Below are positions 55,535 through 63,799 of a stretch of 64,000 bases of DNA, in pieces. Origin of the DNA: Candidimonas nitroreducens (GTDB taxonomy: Bacteria > Pseudomonadota > Gammaproteobacteria > Burkholderiales > Burkholderiaceae_B); assembly GCF_002209565.1 (NCBI RefSeq), contig NZ_NJIH01000016.1, forward strand, positions 1 to 64,000, in the 5' to 3' direction. Numbering within the stretch: the first letter of the stretch is position 1; the number at the start of each line of letters is the position of its first letter. Below the pieces are notes generated by a model. It made no database searches. It had not been told where the DNA came from and worked only from the letters and a program-made list of their open reading frames with translations. A program made the position numbers and the translations under genes.

Positions 55535-56659
55535 ATGCAAGCAGCAAGTTCGGCGCAGTTGGCGCTACCTGTCGATCACCCGTCCGTATGGACAGCAGGC
55601 GATTTTGCCGATGATGATTCCTGGCTGTGTTATCTGAGCGATGAGCAGGCGGGCCAGTTGCTGGCGTTAGTGGCTGGCGGCGAGCCCAGCGAGGTCATGG
55701 CCAGTTCCCGGGCTGCAATGGCGTCGTTGCTGCCCTCGTTCGTTCCTGTGGTCGAGCAACTGAAGCGCGATCTCCGTTTGCGTGGCTTTGTCTTGCTGCG
55801 TGGCGTCCCGGTTCAGGACATGAGCCAGGAACAGGCCGGCATGGCCTTCTGGGCAATCGGCCTCCTGATGGGGGTCGGGCTGACCCAGAATGCCCGCTCG
55901 GATCTGATATGCCCAGTCACCGATATGGGCGTGCGTTTCGGCTATTCCGAAGCAACCACGCAGCACAATGCGCGTGGCTACCAGAGCCGTGCCGATTTGA
56001 ATTATCACTGCGATCCTACCGACGTCGTGGCGTTGTTGTGCCTGCGCAAGGCCAAGTCGGGGGGGCAGAGCTCCATTGTCAGTACGCCGGCGATCTACAA
56101 CGAAATGCTGCGCGCACACCCCAGGCAGCTCGAGTTATTGATGCGCGGATTCCCCTACGACCGCAAAGGAGAGGAGTCTCCCGGCGAAGCCCCTGTCACG
56201 GAAAGAATTCCGGTTTTTCGCCGGCATGCTTCGCGTGTGAGCTGCCGCTATGCCCGTTCTTACATCATTGGAGCAGCCCTGAAGCTGGGCGTCGACCTGA
56301 CCAGCCAGGAACAGGAAGCTTTGGACTGCTTTGATGCGCTTGCGCGCCGTGAAGACATGGCTCTCAAGATGTCGTTCGAACCCGGCGACATACAGCTTCT
56401 CAATAATTTCACCGTGATCCATGGCCGTACCTCGTACGAAGACCATGCCGAGCCGGAGTTGCGGCGCTTTCTGTACCGATTATGGCTGCATCTGGGGGAC
56501 GAGGCTCCCTGGAGCGAGGAATGCGAGGCCATGCGTTGGGCGTTTGCCCGCTTCGGCAAACTGGGGCTCAATGTTTCACAGATCGAGGCTGGCCAAATGG
56601 CGCGAGTCGCCGCCTCGCCCGACAAACTTGCGGCTGCGGATGCGCCGTCGAATCAATAA
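55535..56659 (+). CDS. TauD/TfdA-family Fe(II)/2-oxoglutarate dioxygenase
   Basis: Non-haem iron dioxygenase of 374 residues. Facial-triad HxD is Y-H-C-D in DLNYHCDPTDVVALLC (about 151-166), the distal His is in NNFTVIHGRTSYED (about 289-302), and the 2-oxoglutarate-binding Arg follows in RRFLYRLWLH. An N-terminal extension of about 100 residues precedes the core. Substrates of the family include taurine, 2,4-D and alkyl sulfates; which applies here is not known. 6 bp ahead of a Bug gene, so both likely handle the same organic acid. Confidence 0.92.
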   Translation: MQAASSAQLALPVDHPSVWTAGDFADDDSWLCYLSDEQAGQLLALVAGGEPSEVMASSRAAMASLLPSFVPVVEQLKRDLRLRGFVLLRGVPVQDMSQEQAGMAFWAIGLLMGVGLTQNARSDLICPVTDMGVRFGYSEATTQHNARGYQSRADLNYHCDPTDVVALLCLRKAKSGGQSSIVSTPAIYNEMLRAHPRQLELLMRGFPYDRKGEESPGEAPVTERIPVFRRHASRVSCRYARSYIIGAALKLGVDLTSQEQEALDCFDALARREDMALKMSFEPGDIQLLNNFTVIHGRTSYEDHAEPELRRFLYRLWLHLGDEAPWSEECEAMRWAFARFGKLGLNVSQIEAGQMARVAASPDKLAAADAPSNQ

Positions 56660-56665
56660 GGAGAG

Positions 56666-57628
56666 ATGATGAAAAGATTATTTGCGCTGGTTTTTGCCGG
56701 CATGCTCTGTTCGGCGGCAGTGCAGGCGCAGGGCTGGCCGACTAAGACTGTACATGTGATTGTCCCGTACGGCCCCGGTTCTACCCCTGATACGATCGCG
56801 CGCCTGATTTTCGACCGGGTACAGAAAAATACCGGCCAATCGATGATCGTGGAAAACAAAAGCGGGGCCGCCGGCATGATAGGGGCGCAGTATGTGGCGA
56901 GATCGGCCCCTGACGGTTCGACGCTTATGCTTGCGCCCGCGGGCCCGCTGGAAACCAATGCCTTGCTGTACAAGAAGATGTCTTATGATCCGCTGAAAGA
57001 CTTGGCCCCTGTGATGCTGGTGGCGCAGACACCCACCGTGCTCGTGGTAAGCAAGGACGTCAAGGCCGGAAACATCAAGCAATTGCTGGGTGAAATGCAG
57101 GCTGATCAGGGGCACATGTCCTATGCGTCTCCGGGAGTGGGCACGCTAGGGCATCTCGACATGGCTTATCTGGTTTCCCGGGCGCACGCGCATATTCCCC
57201 ATATCGCCTATCAGGGCTCGCCGAAAATCATTACCGCATTGATCCGCGGCGACGTGCAGATGGCGGCATTGCCGCCGCTGGCGGTCATGCCGATGATCAA
57301 GGCGGGAAGAATCAAGCCAATTGCCGTCATCGGCCCCAAGCGCAGCTTCCTGCTGCCGGACGTCCCGACGCTGAAGGAGCAGGGCATCGATTTCGGCCCC
57401 GTGGGCTGGTTCGGGATGGCGACGGCCGCCGGCGTGCCGCAGGCTACGCTGGAGGAAATGCATCGACAGATAGCATTGGCTCTCGAGGATCCCATGGTTG
57501 CAAAGAGCTACCGTGCGCAAGGCCTGGAGACCGCCGATTTGGGGCCGCAAGCTTTTTCGGCGTATATCCAAGAAGATATGAAGCTCTGGCGCCCCATCAT
57601 TGCTCAAAACCACATATCGCTGGATTGA
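56666..57628 (+). CDS. Bug-family tripartite tricarboxylate transporter receptor, no. 6
   Basis: Periplasmic receptor of 320 residues, with AAGGAGA ribosome site just after the dioxygenase stop. Signal peptide MMKRLFALVFAGMLCSAAVQA, cut before QGWPT. Motifs: VHVIVPYGPGSTPDTIARL, VENKSGAAGMIGAQYVARSAPDGST, HIAYQGSPKIITALIRGD. The last motif is less canonical than in the other receptors. Confidence 0.95.
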   Translation: MMKRLFALVFAGMLCSAAVQAQGWPTKTVHVIVPYGPGSTPDTIARLIFDRVQKNTGQSMIVENKSGAAGMIGAQYVARSAPDGSTLMLAPAGPLETNALLYKKMSYDPLKDLAPVMLVAQTPTVLVVSKDVKAGNIKQLLGEMQADQGHMSYASPGVGTLGHLDMAYLVSRAHAHIPHIAYQGSPKIITALIRGDVQMAALPPLAVMPMIKAGRIKPIAVIGPKRSFLLPDVPTLKEQGIDFGPVGWFGMATAAGVPQATLEEMHRQIALALEDPMVAKSYRAQGLETADLGPQAFSAYIQEDMKLWRPIIAQNHISLD

Positions 57629-57640
57629 TCTGTTTTTCGT

Positions 57641-57680
57641 GCCGGAGGGCGGCGCATATCTTTATTGTGCCGCCGTCCGG
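57641..57680 (+). terminator. GC-rich hairpin after Bug no. 6, weak terminator
   Basis: A 12-bp stem with one mismatch (CCGGAGGGCGGC / GCCGCCGTCCGG) and a 15-base loop. No T run follows, so intrinsic termination is doubtful. Confidence 0.4.
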
Positions 57681-57852
57681 GGCACGGAGGCGCATCCGCC
57701 CGCGCCGCGCGCCGCCGGCCCGGAAATTTCTCGGCATCGAACCGCCGGCGCGCCCGGCAAAGCCGTGCTCGCGTCCTGCCGATGAACCGGAATTTGCGAT
57801 GTGCCGGCGTGGGCTTCCTGCTTTCGGGCATTGACAATGCCTACGAATCATA

Positions 57853-57879
57853 ATATCGTACGATATATCTTTAGATATA
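57853..57879. promoter_or_regulatory. Twin palindromes upstream of the PadR gene
   Basis: ATATCGTACGATAT (57853-57866, perfect 14 bp) overlaps at its right end TATATCT-TT-AGATATA (57864-57879, perfect 7-bp arms). They cover 15-41 bases before the PadR ATG, the usual place for an autorepressor site, and share the GATATAT half. Confidence 0.65.
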
Positions 57880-57893
57880 TTTGAGGCGAAATT

Positions 57894-58589
57894 ATGTATT
57901 CGTGGAGCAAATTCTTTTTTGGCCGCTTGCAGCATCACGGCTGCTCGGTCTTTCCCGACGAGACGGGGGGCGGCCATCACGGGCGTCACGGCCATCAAGG
58001 GCGGGGCGGTGGCCGCGGCCGGCATGGTGACTGGGACGGCGGCCCGGGCGACGAGGGTGGGCGCTTGACGCGCGGGCGCAAGTTCAGCGCCGACGACCTG
58101 CAGCTCATGCTGCTGGCTTTGCTCGAAGAGCGGCCCAGCCATGGCTACGAACTGATCAAAGAGCTGGAGTCGCGATCCAATGGCTCCTACAGCCCCAGCC
58201 CCGGCGTGGTCTACCCTGCGCTCGCCTATCTGGCGGATCTGGACTACGCCACTGTTCAGGCCGAAGGCAACCGCAAGCGCTTTCAGGTCGCCCCTGCGGG
58301 CCAGGCGCATCTGCTTGCCAATCGCGATCGCGTGCAACTGCTGTTCTCGGTGCTGAGCCATATGGCGCGCAAGATGGCCTGGATGAAGCGCGCCTGGAAC
58401 GGCGAGGCGGCGGAGGGTGCGGCCGATGCCGAAGAGCAGGACGGCTGGCTGTCTGAATTCGTGGCCGCGCGGCGCGCGCTGAAAATGGCGCTGCTGCGCC
58501 GCAGCGACGCGGCGGCCGACGAGCAGCGGCGCATTGCCGCCATACTCCAGCGGGCCACGGCAGAGATTCTCGACGGCGCGGCGCAATGA
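57894..58589 (+). CDS. PadR-family regulator with His-rich N-terminus (YqjI-like)
   Basis: Regulator of 231 residues. Residues 14-50 are rich in His, Gly and Arg (QHHGCSVF, GGGHHGRHGHQGRGG, GRGRHGDWDGG) and look like a metal-binding arm. Residues 62-150 are a PadR winged helix (LQLMLLALLEERPSHGYELIKELE, SPSPGVVYPALAYLADLDY), followed by a helical dimerisation part. E. coli YqjI has the same design, senses Ni/Fe and represses the adjacent ferric reductase YqjH. Here a YqjH homologue lies 139 bp downstream, so the same pair is present in tandem rather than divergent. Confidence 0.92.
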   Translation: MYSWSKFFFGRLQHHGCSVFPDETGGGHHGRHGHQGRGGGRGRHGDWDGGPGDEGGRLTRGRKFSADDLQLMLLALLEERPSHGYELIKELESRSNGSYSPSPGVVYPALAYLADLDYATVQAEGNRKRFQVAPAGQAHLLANRDRVQLLFSVLSHMARKMAWMKRAWNGEAAEGAADAEEQDGWLSEFVAARRALKMALLRRSDAAADEQRRIAAILQRATAEILDGAAQ

Positions 58590-58728
58590 ACCCGCGCGCC
58601 GGCGCACGCCCGTTTCTTCCGTTTCTTCTTAGTCTCGCCTGTTCCCATTAGCCCTGGTGCTGCGCGGCACGTGTCGTACGCTGCAGCGGCCCAGGGTGCG
58701 CATACCAACACACATCAAGAGGTATTAC

Positions 58729-59685
58729 ATGACCACGAGTCAAAATGCAGTCCCGGCCCAAAAGGGCGGGGCTGAGCAAGGTTTTCATGCGGCCGGCGCG
58801 GCACAAGCATCGGGAACCGCTACGTCCAGTGCTGCCACTGCTGCTGCCATCGCCGGTGCCGCGGCATCCGCCACGCCCAGCGCCTTGCAGGTGGCGAAGC
58901 TACGCCATCCGCTCAAGGCGCGCATGCTGCGGGTGCGCCGAGTCGCCCGCGTCACGCCCCATATGCTGCGGATCACGCTGGGCGGCGATGAACTGGCGGG
59001 CTTTGTCTCGGCTTCGTTCGACGATCACGTGAAGCTGTTTTTCCCGCACGAGGCCGGCGCCGTGCCGGTGCTGCCGGTTCTTGGCGAGCGCGGCCCGGAA
59101 TTTCCCGCCGGCCAGCCCAAGCCGCAGACACGCGACTACACGCCGCGCCGCTACGACGCCGATGCGCGCGAGCTGGACATCGACTTCGTGCTGCACGGCG
59201 AGGGCACGGCTGCGTCGTGGGCCGCTCGGGCGCAGGTGGGCGACTATCTGGGGGTGGCGGGGCCGCGCGGCTCTTTCGTCATTCCCCAGGAATTCGACTG
59301 GCATCTGCTGATCGGCGACGAAACCGCACTGCCGGCCATCGCGCGCCGCGTCGCGGAGCTGCCCGCCGGCAAGCGGGTGCTGGCCGTAGTCGAGACCGCC
59401 AGCCCCAATGCCCGTCTGGCCTTCGACACGCGTGCCGACCTGCACATGCACTGGGTGCACGGCGGCGCGCCGGCGGCCGATGGCATCGGCCCGCTGGAAC
59501 GCGTGGTGCGGCGCCTGGTGCTGCCGGAAGGCGAAGGCTATGTCTGGGCCGCCGGAGAATCCCTCGCCATCCGCGCCGTGCGCGAGTATCTGGTGCGCGA
59601 GCGTGGCCTGCACAAGTCGCGCATCCGCGCCGCCAGCTACTGGCGCCGCGACGGCGGGCCGGGCCACGAAGTGATGGAAGACTGA
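58729..59685 (+). CDS. Siderophore-interacting protein / ferric-siderophore reductase (YqjH/ViuB-like)
   Basis: Flavoprotein of 318 residues that releases iron from ferric siderophores using NAD(P)H. Start MTTSQNAVPA has AGAGG upstream. The first 55 residues are an Ala/Thr/Ser-rich linker (longer than usual). Then: R-V-T-P-H-M-L-R-I-T-L-G-G-D-E-L, FAD-binding RDYTPRRYD (about 131-139), and the SIP C-terminal WAAGESLAIRAVREYL and AASYWRRDGG. Same strand as the PadR gene. Confidence 0.93.
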   Translation: MTTSQNAVPAQKGGAEQGFHAAGAAQASGTATSSAATAAAIAGAAASATPSALQVAKLRHPLKARMLRVRRVARVTPHMLRITLGGDELAGFVSASFDDHVKLFFPHEAGAVPVLPVLGERGPEFPAGQPKPQTRDYTPRRYDADARELDIDFVLHGEGTAASWAARAQVGDYLGVAGPRGSFVIPQEFDWHLLIGDETALPAIARRVAELPAGKRVLAVVETASPNARLAFDTRADLHMHWVHGGAPAADGIGPLERVVRRLVLPEGEGYVWAAGESLAIRAVREYLVRERGLHKSRIRAASYWRRDGGPGHEVMED

Positions 59686-59728
59686 AACGTCGCGCTGCCT
59701 GCGCCAGCGGCGCCCGCCGGGGTTGCCG

Positions 59729-60184
59729 TCACCGAGTCTCTTGACCGTCGCCGCTGACCAGGGGCTCGAGCGCGCGGCGCAGCGCCGCGGGCAGCGATAC
59801 CGGGCGGCGCGACTGGCGGTCGACGTAGACGTGCACGAAGTGACCGTGTGCGGCCGTCAACGGCTCGCCTTCGCGGAATATGCCGAGCTCGTAGCGCACG
59901 CTGGAATTGCCCAGCCTGGCTACGCATACCGCCGCCTCGATGCGGTCGGGAAAGGCGATCGACGAGAAATACTGGCAGCCGGTCTCGACCACCAGGCCTA
60001 TCACCTCGCTGTTGGCGATGTCCAGCGCCCCGGCGTCGACCAGGTAGCGGTTGACGGCCGTATCGAAGTACGAGTAGTAGGTGACGTTGTTCACGTGGCC
60101 GTATACGTCGTTGTCCATCCAGCGGGTATCGATGGGCAGGAAGTGGCGGAAGTCGGATCGGGGGCGGGGCGTGGGCCGGCTCAT
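59729..60184 (-). CDS. Acyl-CoA thioesterase, 4HBT hot-dog family (YbgC/FadM-like)
   Basis: Cytosolic thioesterase of 151 residues. Starting at [22 protein letters not shown] it shows the 4HBT active-site segment [21 protein letters not shown] (Asp near residue 24) and [18 protein letters not shown]. An in-frame upstream extension rich in Arg/Ser has no ribosome site. Likely acts on an acyl-CoA, length unknown. Convergent with the siderophore reductase. Confidence 0.9.
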   Translation of the reverse strand: MSRPTPRPRSDFRHFLPIDTRWMDNDVYGHVNNVTYYSYFDTAVNRYLVDAGALDIANSEVIGLVVETGCQYFSSIAFPDRIEAAVCVARLGNSSVRYELGIFREGEPLTAAHGHFVHVYVDRQSRRPVSLPAALRRALEPLVSGDGQETR

Positions 60185-60375
60185 GAAGTAAGGTGTAAGC
60201 TTGGGTTGAATGGAACGCGGGCGCATGGCCAGGCTATGGGGGGGTGGCCGTGCCTTGCCTTGCCGTCGGGATTCCCTGCCGGTGCGGGCTCGCTGGGTAT
60301 CTTCAACCATAATAGCCTACGACGCGCCGGGCCGAATGCCAGGCCGCGGCGGTGGAAAGAACGTCTGGAAGTTCG

Positions 60376-61026
60376 ATGAAATTCGAAGCAGTAATTTTTG
60401 ATTGCGATGGCGTGCTGGTCGACAGCGAGGCCACCACCTCGGGCGTGTTGCGCGACATGCTCGAAGAGCTGGGCTGGCGCATGAGCCACGAGGAATGCCA
60501 CGAGGCCTTTCTGGGCAAGGCGCTCCAGGACGAGTTGGCCCTGATCCATAGCCGCACCGGCGTCCTGCCGGGCGAAGAATGGATCGAGCAGTTCCGGCTG
60601 CGGCGCAATGCGGCGCTGGCGGTCGGCCTGCAGCCCATACCCGGCGTGCACGATGCGCTGGCGCAGATATCCGCTCGCTGGCGCTCGAATATCGCCTGCG
60701 CCTCGGGGGCCGACCGGGGCAAGATCCTCATGCAGCTCAAGAAGGTGCGGCTCATAGACTATTTTGCCGATCGCACCTTCAGCGGCCAAGAGATGGCCCG
60801 CAACAAGCCGTACCCCGACGTTTACCAGGCCGCCATGGCCGCGCTGGGGGTAGAGGCACGGCGCTGCGCCGTGGTGGAAGACAGCGTTCCGGGCGTCACG
60901 GCCGGCGTGGCGGCCGGCGCCACCGTCTATGCCTATGCGCCGCAGGGCAATGCCGATGCGCTGCACCGGGCGGGCGCCAGTCATATCTTCACCGACATGG
61001 CCGAGCTGCCGGCCCTGCTGAGCTGA
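60376..61026 (+). CDS. HAD-family hydrolase (phosphoglycolate/phosphoglucomutase-like)
   Basis: Phosphatase of 216 residues. Motif I FDCDGVLVDSE (nucleophile D9, D11), motif II near CASGADRGKI, motif III NKPYPDVY (about 141-148) and motif IV VVEDSVPGVTAG (about 163-174). The cap follows motif I as in subfamily IA (beta-phosphoglucomutase/YieH-type). Phosphorylated substrate not identified. Starts 191 bp from the divergent thioesterase. Confidence 0.93.
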   Translation: MKFEAVIFDCDGVLVDSEATTSGVLRDMLEELGWRMSHEECHEAFLGKALQDELALIHSRTGVLPGEEWIEQFRLRRNAALAVGLQPIPGVHDALAQISARWRSNIACASGADRGKILMQLKKVRLIDYFADRTFSGQEMARNKPYPDVYQAAMAALGVEARRCAVVEDSVPGVTAGVAAGATVYAYAPQGNADALHRAGASHIFTDMAELPALLS

Positions 61027-61101
61027 AGCAGCCCGGCGCCCCCCATCGGGACGCCATTGTTTCCGCAGTATTCATGCAGTGTTTGAATCAAGAGGAAAAT
61101 T

Positions 61102-61467
61102 ATGGATTCGCCCTTATATCCCGCCGCAACGCGCGAGCTTGCCCGCCAGCGTTCCGAAGCGGCTCCCGAAACCATGGCCGCGTTCAAGGCCTTCAGTGCG
61201 CAGGTGTTTGCCGACGGGGCCTTGTCGCGCAAGATGAAGCAGATTATTGCCGTTGCCGTCGCGCACGTCACGCAGTGCCCGTACTGTATCCGCGGGCACT
61301 CCGAGCTGGCGGTGAAGGAGGGCGCAAGCGACCAGGAACTCATGGAGGCGATCTGGGTGGCCGCCGAGATGCGGGCAGGCGGTGCGTACGCGCATTCCAC
61401 CTTGGCCCTGGACGCATGCAACCATGCACGTGCTCGCCAGGAGGAGCGCGGCAAGCCGTCTTCCTGA
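61102..61467 (+). CDS. AhpD-like / carboxymuconolactone decarboxylase family protein
   Basis: Small helical protein of 121 residues. The redox motif C-P-Y-C-I-R-G-H (about residues 58-65) is that of AhpD-type CMD proteins, where CxxC and the His form the peroxidase/disulfide site; the EGASDQELMEAIWVAAEMRAGGAYAHS stretch follows. Such proteins reduce peroxides or alkyl hydroperoxides with a partner. Ribosome site AAGAGGA upstream. The 75 bases before it hold no other gene. Confidence 0.92.
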   Translation: MDSPLYPAATRELARQRSEAAPETMAAFKAFSAQVFADGALSRKMKQIIAVAVAHVTQCPYCIRGHSELAVKEGASDQELMEAIWVAAEMRAGGAYAHSTLALDACNHARARQEERGKPSS

Positions 61468-61535
61468 GCCACGGGTGGGCTATACGGCGGACAAGCCTGG
61501 CTCATACAAGAGTCCGGCTTGTCCGCCGCCTTGAA

Positions 61536-62408
61536 TCAGGCCGCCGCTGGCTGCGCGCGCAATTGTTCCCGCAGCGCCGACAGCGCGGCGCTGGATTCGC
61601 CGCGGCGCCAGATCAGCGGCGTAACGATGCGCGCATGGGCATCGGGCAGGCGGTGCCGGGCAAGGCCCTGGTGCTGCGTGGTGGCCAGCACGGACTCCGG
61701 AATCAGCGCCACGCCCGCGCCGGCCGCCACGCAGGCGACGATGGCGTGGTACGAGGCCAGTTCCAGCACCCTTACCACGGGCTGCCTGCCGTGGCCGATC
61801 CAGCGTTCCAGGGCGCGGCGATAGGCGCAGCCGTTGGGAAAGGCCACCAGCGAGTCGCCGGCCACGTCTTGCGGGCGCGCGATGCGCGGATGGCCGGCTG
61901 CCGAGATGATCACCAGCCTTTCGGCGAACAGCGGCATGGAGCACAAATTGCCGCCCTGCGGGGTTTCAGCGACGAAGGCGGCGTCGAGCTGGCGCTGCGC
62001 GACCGCGGCCGTGAGCGAGTCATTGGTGCCCGTGACGAGTTCGACGCGCACTTCGGGATAGGCGTGGTGGTAGCCGGCCAGCACCTGCGGCAGGCGGCTG
62101 GCCGCGGTGCTTTCGAGCGCCCCGATCTTCAAAGTGCCGCTGGGCTGCGAGCCCGATACGGCACTGCGCGCTTCTTCGGATAGCTGCAGCAGCTTGTCGG
62201 CATAGGCCAGCAGCATCTCGCCGCTGGGCGTGATGAGCAGCCGCTGTTTGTCGCGGTAGAACAATTGCGTGCCGACCGCGGCTTCGAGCTGGCGGACGCG
62301 AGCGCTGACGCTGGACTGGACGCGGTGCAGTTTGCGCGCGGCCTTGAGCACCCCGCCTTCGTCCACCACGGCCTTGAAAATACGCAGGTCGGCCAGTTCC
62401 AGTTCCAT
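61536..62408 (-). CDS. LysR-family regulator divergent from a YbfB-type MFS carrier
   Basis: Regulator of 290 residues. HTH near 5-65 (LADLRIFKAVVDEGGVLKAARKLHRVQSSVSARVRQLE), effector domain with YPEVRVELVTGTNDSLTAAVAQRQLDAAFV. The sequence matches the general LysR group annotated CynR/GltR-like. It faces an MFS gene with 160 bp between them, where three TGTTCTT-type half-sites lie, so it probably controls that exporter. Confidence 0.93.
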   Translation of the reverse strand: MELELADLRIFKAVVDEGGVLKAARKLHRVQSSVSARVRQLEAAVGTQLFYRDKQRLLITPSGEMLLAYADKLLQLSEEARSAVSGSQPSGTLKIGALESTAASRLPQVLAGYHHAYPEVRVELVTGTNDSLTAAVAQRQLDAAFVAETPQGGNLCSMPLFAERLVIISAAGHPRIARPQDVAGDSLVAFPNGCAYRRALERWIGHGRQPVVRVLELASYHAIVACVAAGAGVALIPESVLATTQHQGLARHRLPDAHARIVTPLIWRRGESSAALSALREQLRAQPAAA

Positions 62409-62500
62409 GGTGTTCCTTTACCGGGCAGCGGCGCGGCGGGCGATGCTGCGCTGCCCGCCGCTGTTCTCAACCCTGCATGAGTTTCGCGTGATGCCGTATA

Positions 62501-62529
62501 TGTTCTTCGAATAAGAACAATATGTTCTT
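62501..62529. promoter_or_regulatory. Three-half-site LysR operator
   Basis: Three consecutive arms: TGTTCTT (62501-62507), its complement AAGAACA (62513-62519) and TGTTCTT again (62523-62529). They give two overlapping inverted repeats with spacers of 5 and 3 bases, between the LysR and MFS genes. A repeated half-site suggests cooperative binding. Confidence 0.65.
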
Positions 62530-62568
62530 TATATTTCATTATACGAGAATAAATAAAAAGACTAGCAT

Positions 62569-63783
62569 GTGCACATGCACGCAGACACCAGCACCAACAC
62601 GGATACCAGCACGGACACGGCCGGCGCGCGGCCTGCGCCCGCCGGCGCTATCTCGGCCTATGTCGCCACGCTGGTGGCATGCCTGGGCCTCGCCTCGGCC
62701 ATGGGCATAGGCCGCTTTGCCTTCACACCGCTGCTGCCGCTGATGCAGCACAGTTTCGACCTGTCGCTGCGGCAGGGGGCCTGGCTGGCCAGCGCCAACT
62801 ACATCGGCTATTTTCTTGGCGCCCTGGGCAGCTATCTGTTCGACCCCGAACCGGGCCGCAGCGCGCGGCTGAGCCTGCTGGCCATTGCCGTGCTTACCAT
62901 CGCCACCGGCCTGACGCATGCTTTTTCGCTATGGGTGCTGTTGCGCTTGCTGACGGGGGTGGCCAGCGCCTACGCGCTGGTGGGTATTTCGTCATGGGTG
63001 CTGGCGGTGCTGGCAAAAAGCGCGTCGCGCGCACTGTACGGCTGGGTCTTTGCCGGCGTCGGCGTGGGCATGCTGCTCGCCGGCCTGGTCGGCCTGGCGG
63101 CCGGCGTCTGGCGCCAGTCGCCCGACCGCGCCTGGCTGGCGCTCGGAGCCTGCGCATTGGCGGTTTGCGCCTATGCCTGGCGGCCCCTGGGCGCCTCGCC
63201 GCGCACGCGGGCGCCGGCGCGCACGCAGGGCGGCAAGGGCGGACTCGGGCTGCAGGGCTGGCTATTGGCTATTTGCTACGGCGTCTTTGGCTTCGGCTAC
63301 ATCATTCCCGCGACATTCCTGCCGGCCTTTGCCCGGCAGCTCATCGACGACCCGGCCGTGTTCGGCTGGATCTGGCCGCTGTTCGGACTGGTGTCCGCGG
63401 TGTTCGCGGTGATTTGCGCTAGGCTGTTCGGCCACTTGCGGCCTCGCCTGGTCTGGGCCTGCGGGCACGTGGTGATTGCCGCCGGCGTGCTGGCGCCGGC
63501 GCTGGTGCCGGGGCTGGACGCCGTAGTATTCAGCACAATCTGTGTGGGCGGCACCTTCATGATCGTCGTCATGGTCGGCACTCGCGAGGCGCACCGTGTG
63601 GCGGGCGCCCACTCGGCGCGGCTGATCGCGGCCATGACCACGACGTTCGCCATAGGCCAATTGCTCGGGCCGCTGGCCATACCGGCCGGGCCGCTCAGCA
63701 GCGCCGTTTTCTATCCCAGCGTAGGCGCGGCCTGCCTGATGCTGCTAACCGCCATCGTGCTATTGCGGCGCGACGGCTCATAG
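62569..63783 (+). CDS. MFS transporter, YbfB/YjiJ family
   Basis: Twelve-segment inner-membrane carrier of 404 residues; GTG at 62569 or ATG at 62575 may be the start, and no ribosome site decides. The N-terminal 25 residues are polar. The conserved GRFAFTPLLPLMQ motif (about 48-60) and the SANYIGYFLGALGSYL segment define the YbfB/YjiJ family. Substrate unknown. Divergent from a LysR with a three-half-site operator. Confidence 0.92.
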   Translation: MHMHADTSTNTDTSTDTAGARPAPAGAISAYVATLVACLGLASAMGIGRFAFTPLLPLMQHSFDLSLRQGAWLASANYIGYFLGALGSYLFDPEPGRSARLSLLAIAVLTIATGLTHAFSLWVLLRLLTGVASAYALVGISSWVLAVLAKSASRALYGWVFAGVGVGMLLAGLVGLAAGVWRQSPDRAWLALGACALAVCAYAWRPLGASPRTRAPARTQGGKGGLGLQGWLLAICYGVFGFGYIIPATFLPAFARQLIDDPAVFGWIWPLFGLVSAVFAVICARLFGHLRPRLVWACGHVVIAAGVLAPALVPGLDAVVFSTICVGGTFMIVVMVGTREAHRVAGAHSARLIAAMTTTFAIGQLLGPLAIPAGPLSSAVFYPSVGAACLMLLTAIVLLRRDGS

Positions 63784-63799
63784 TCCGATAAGGAATCCC

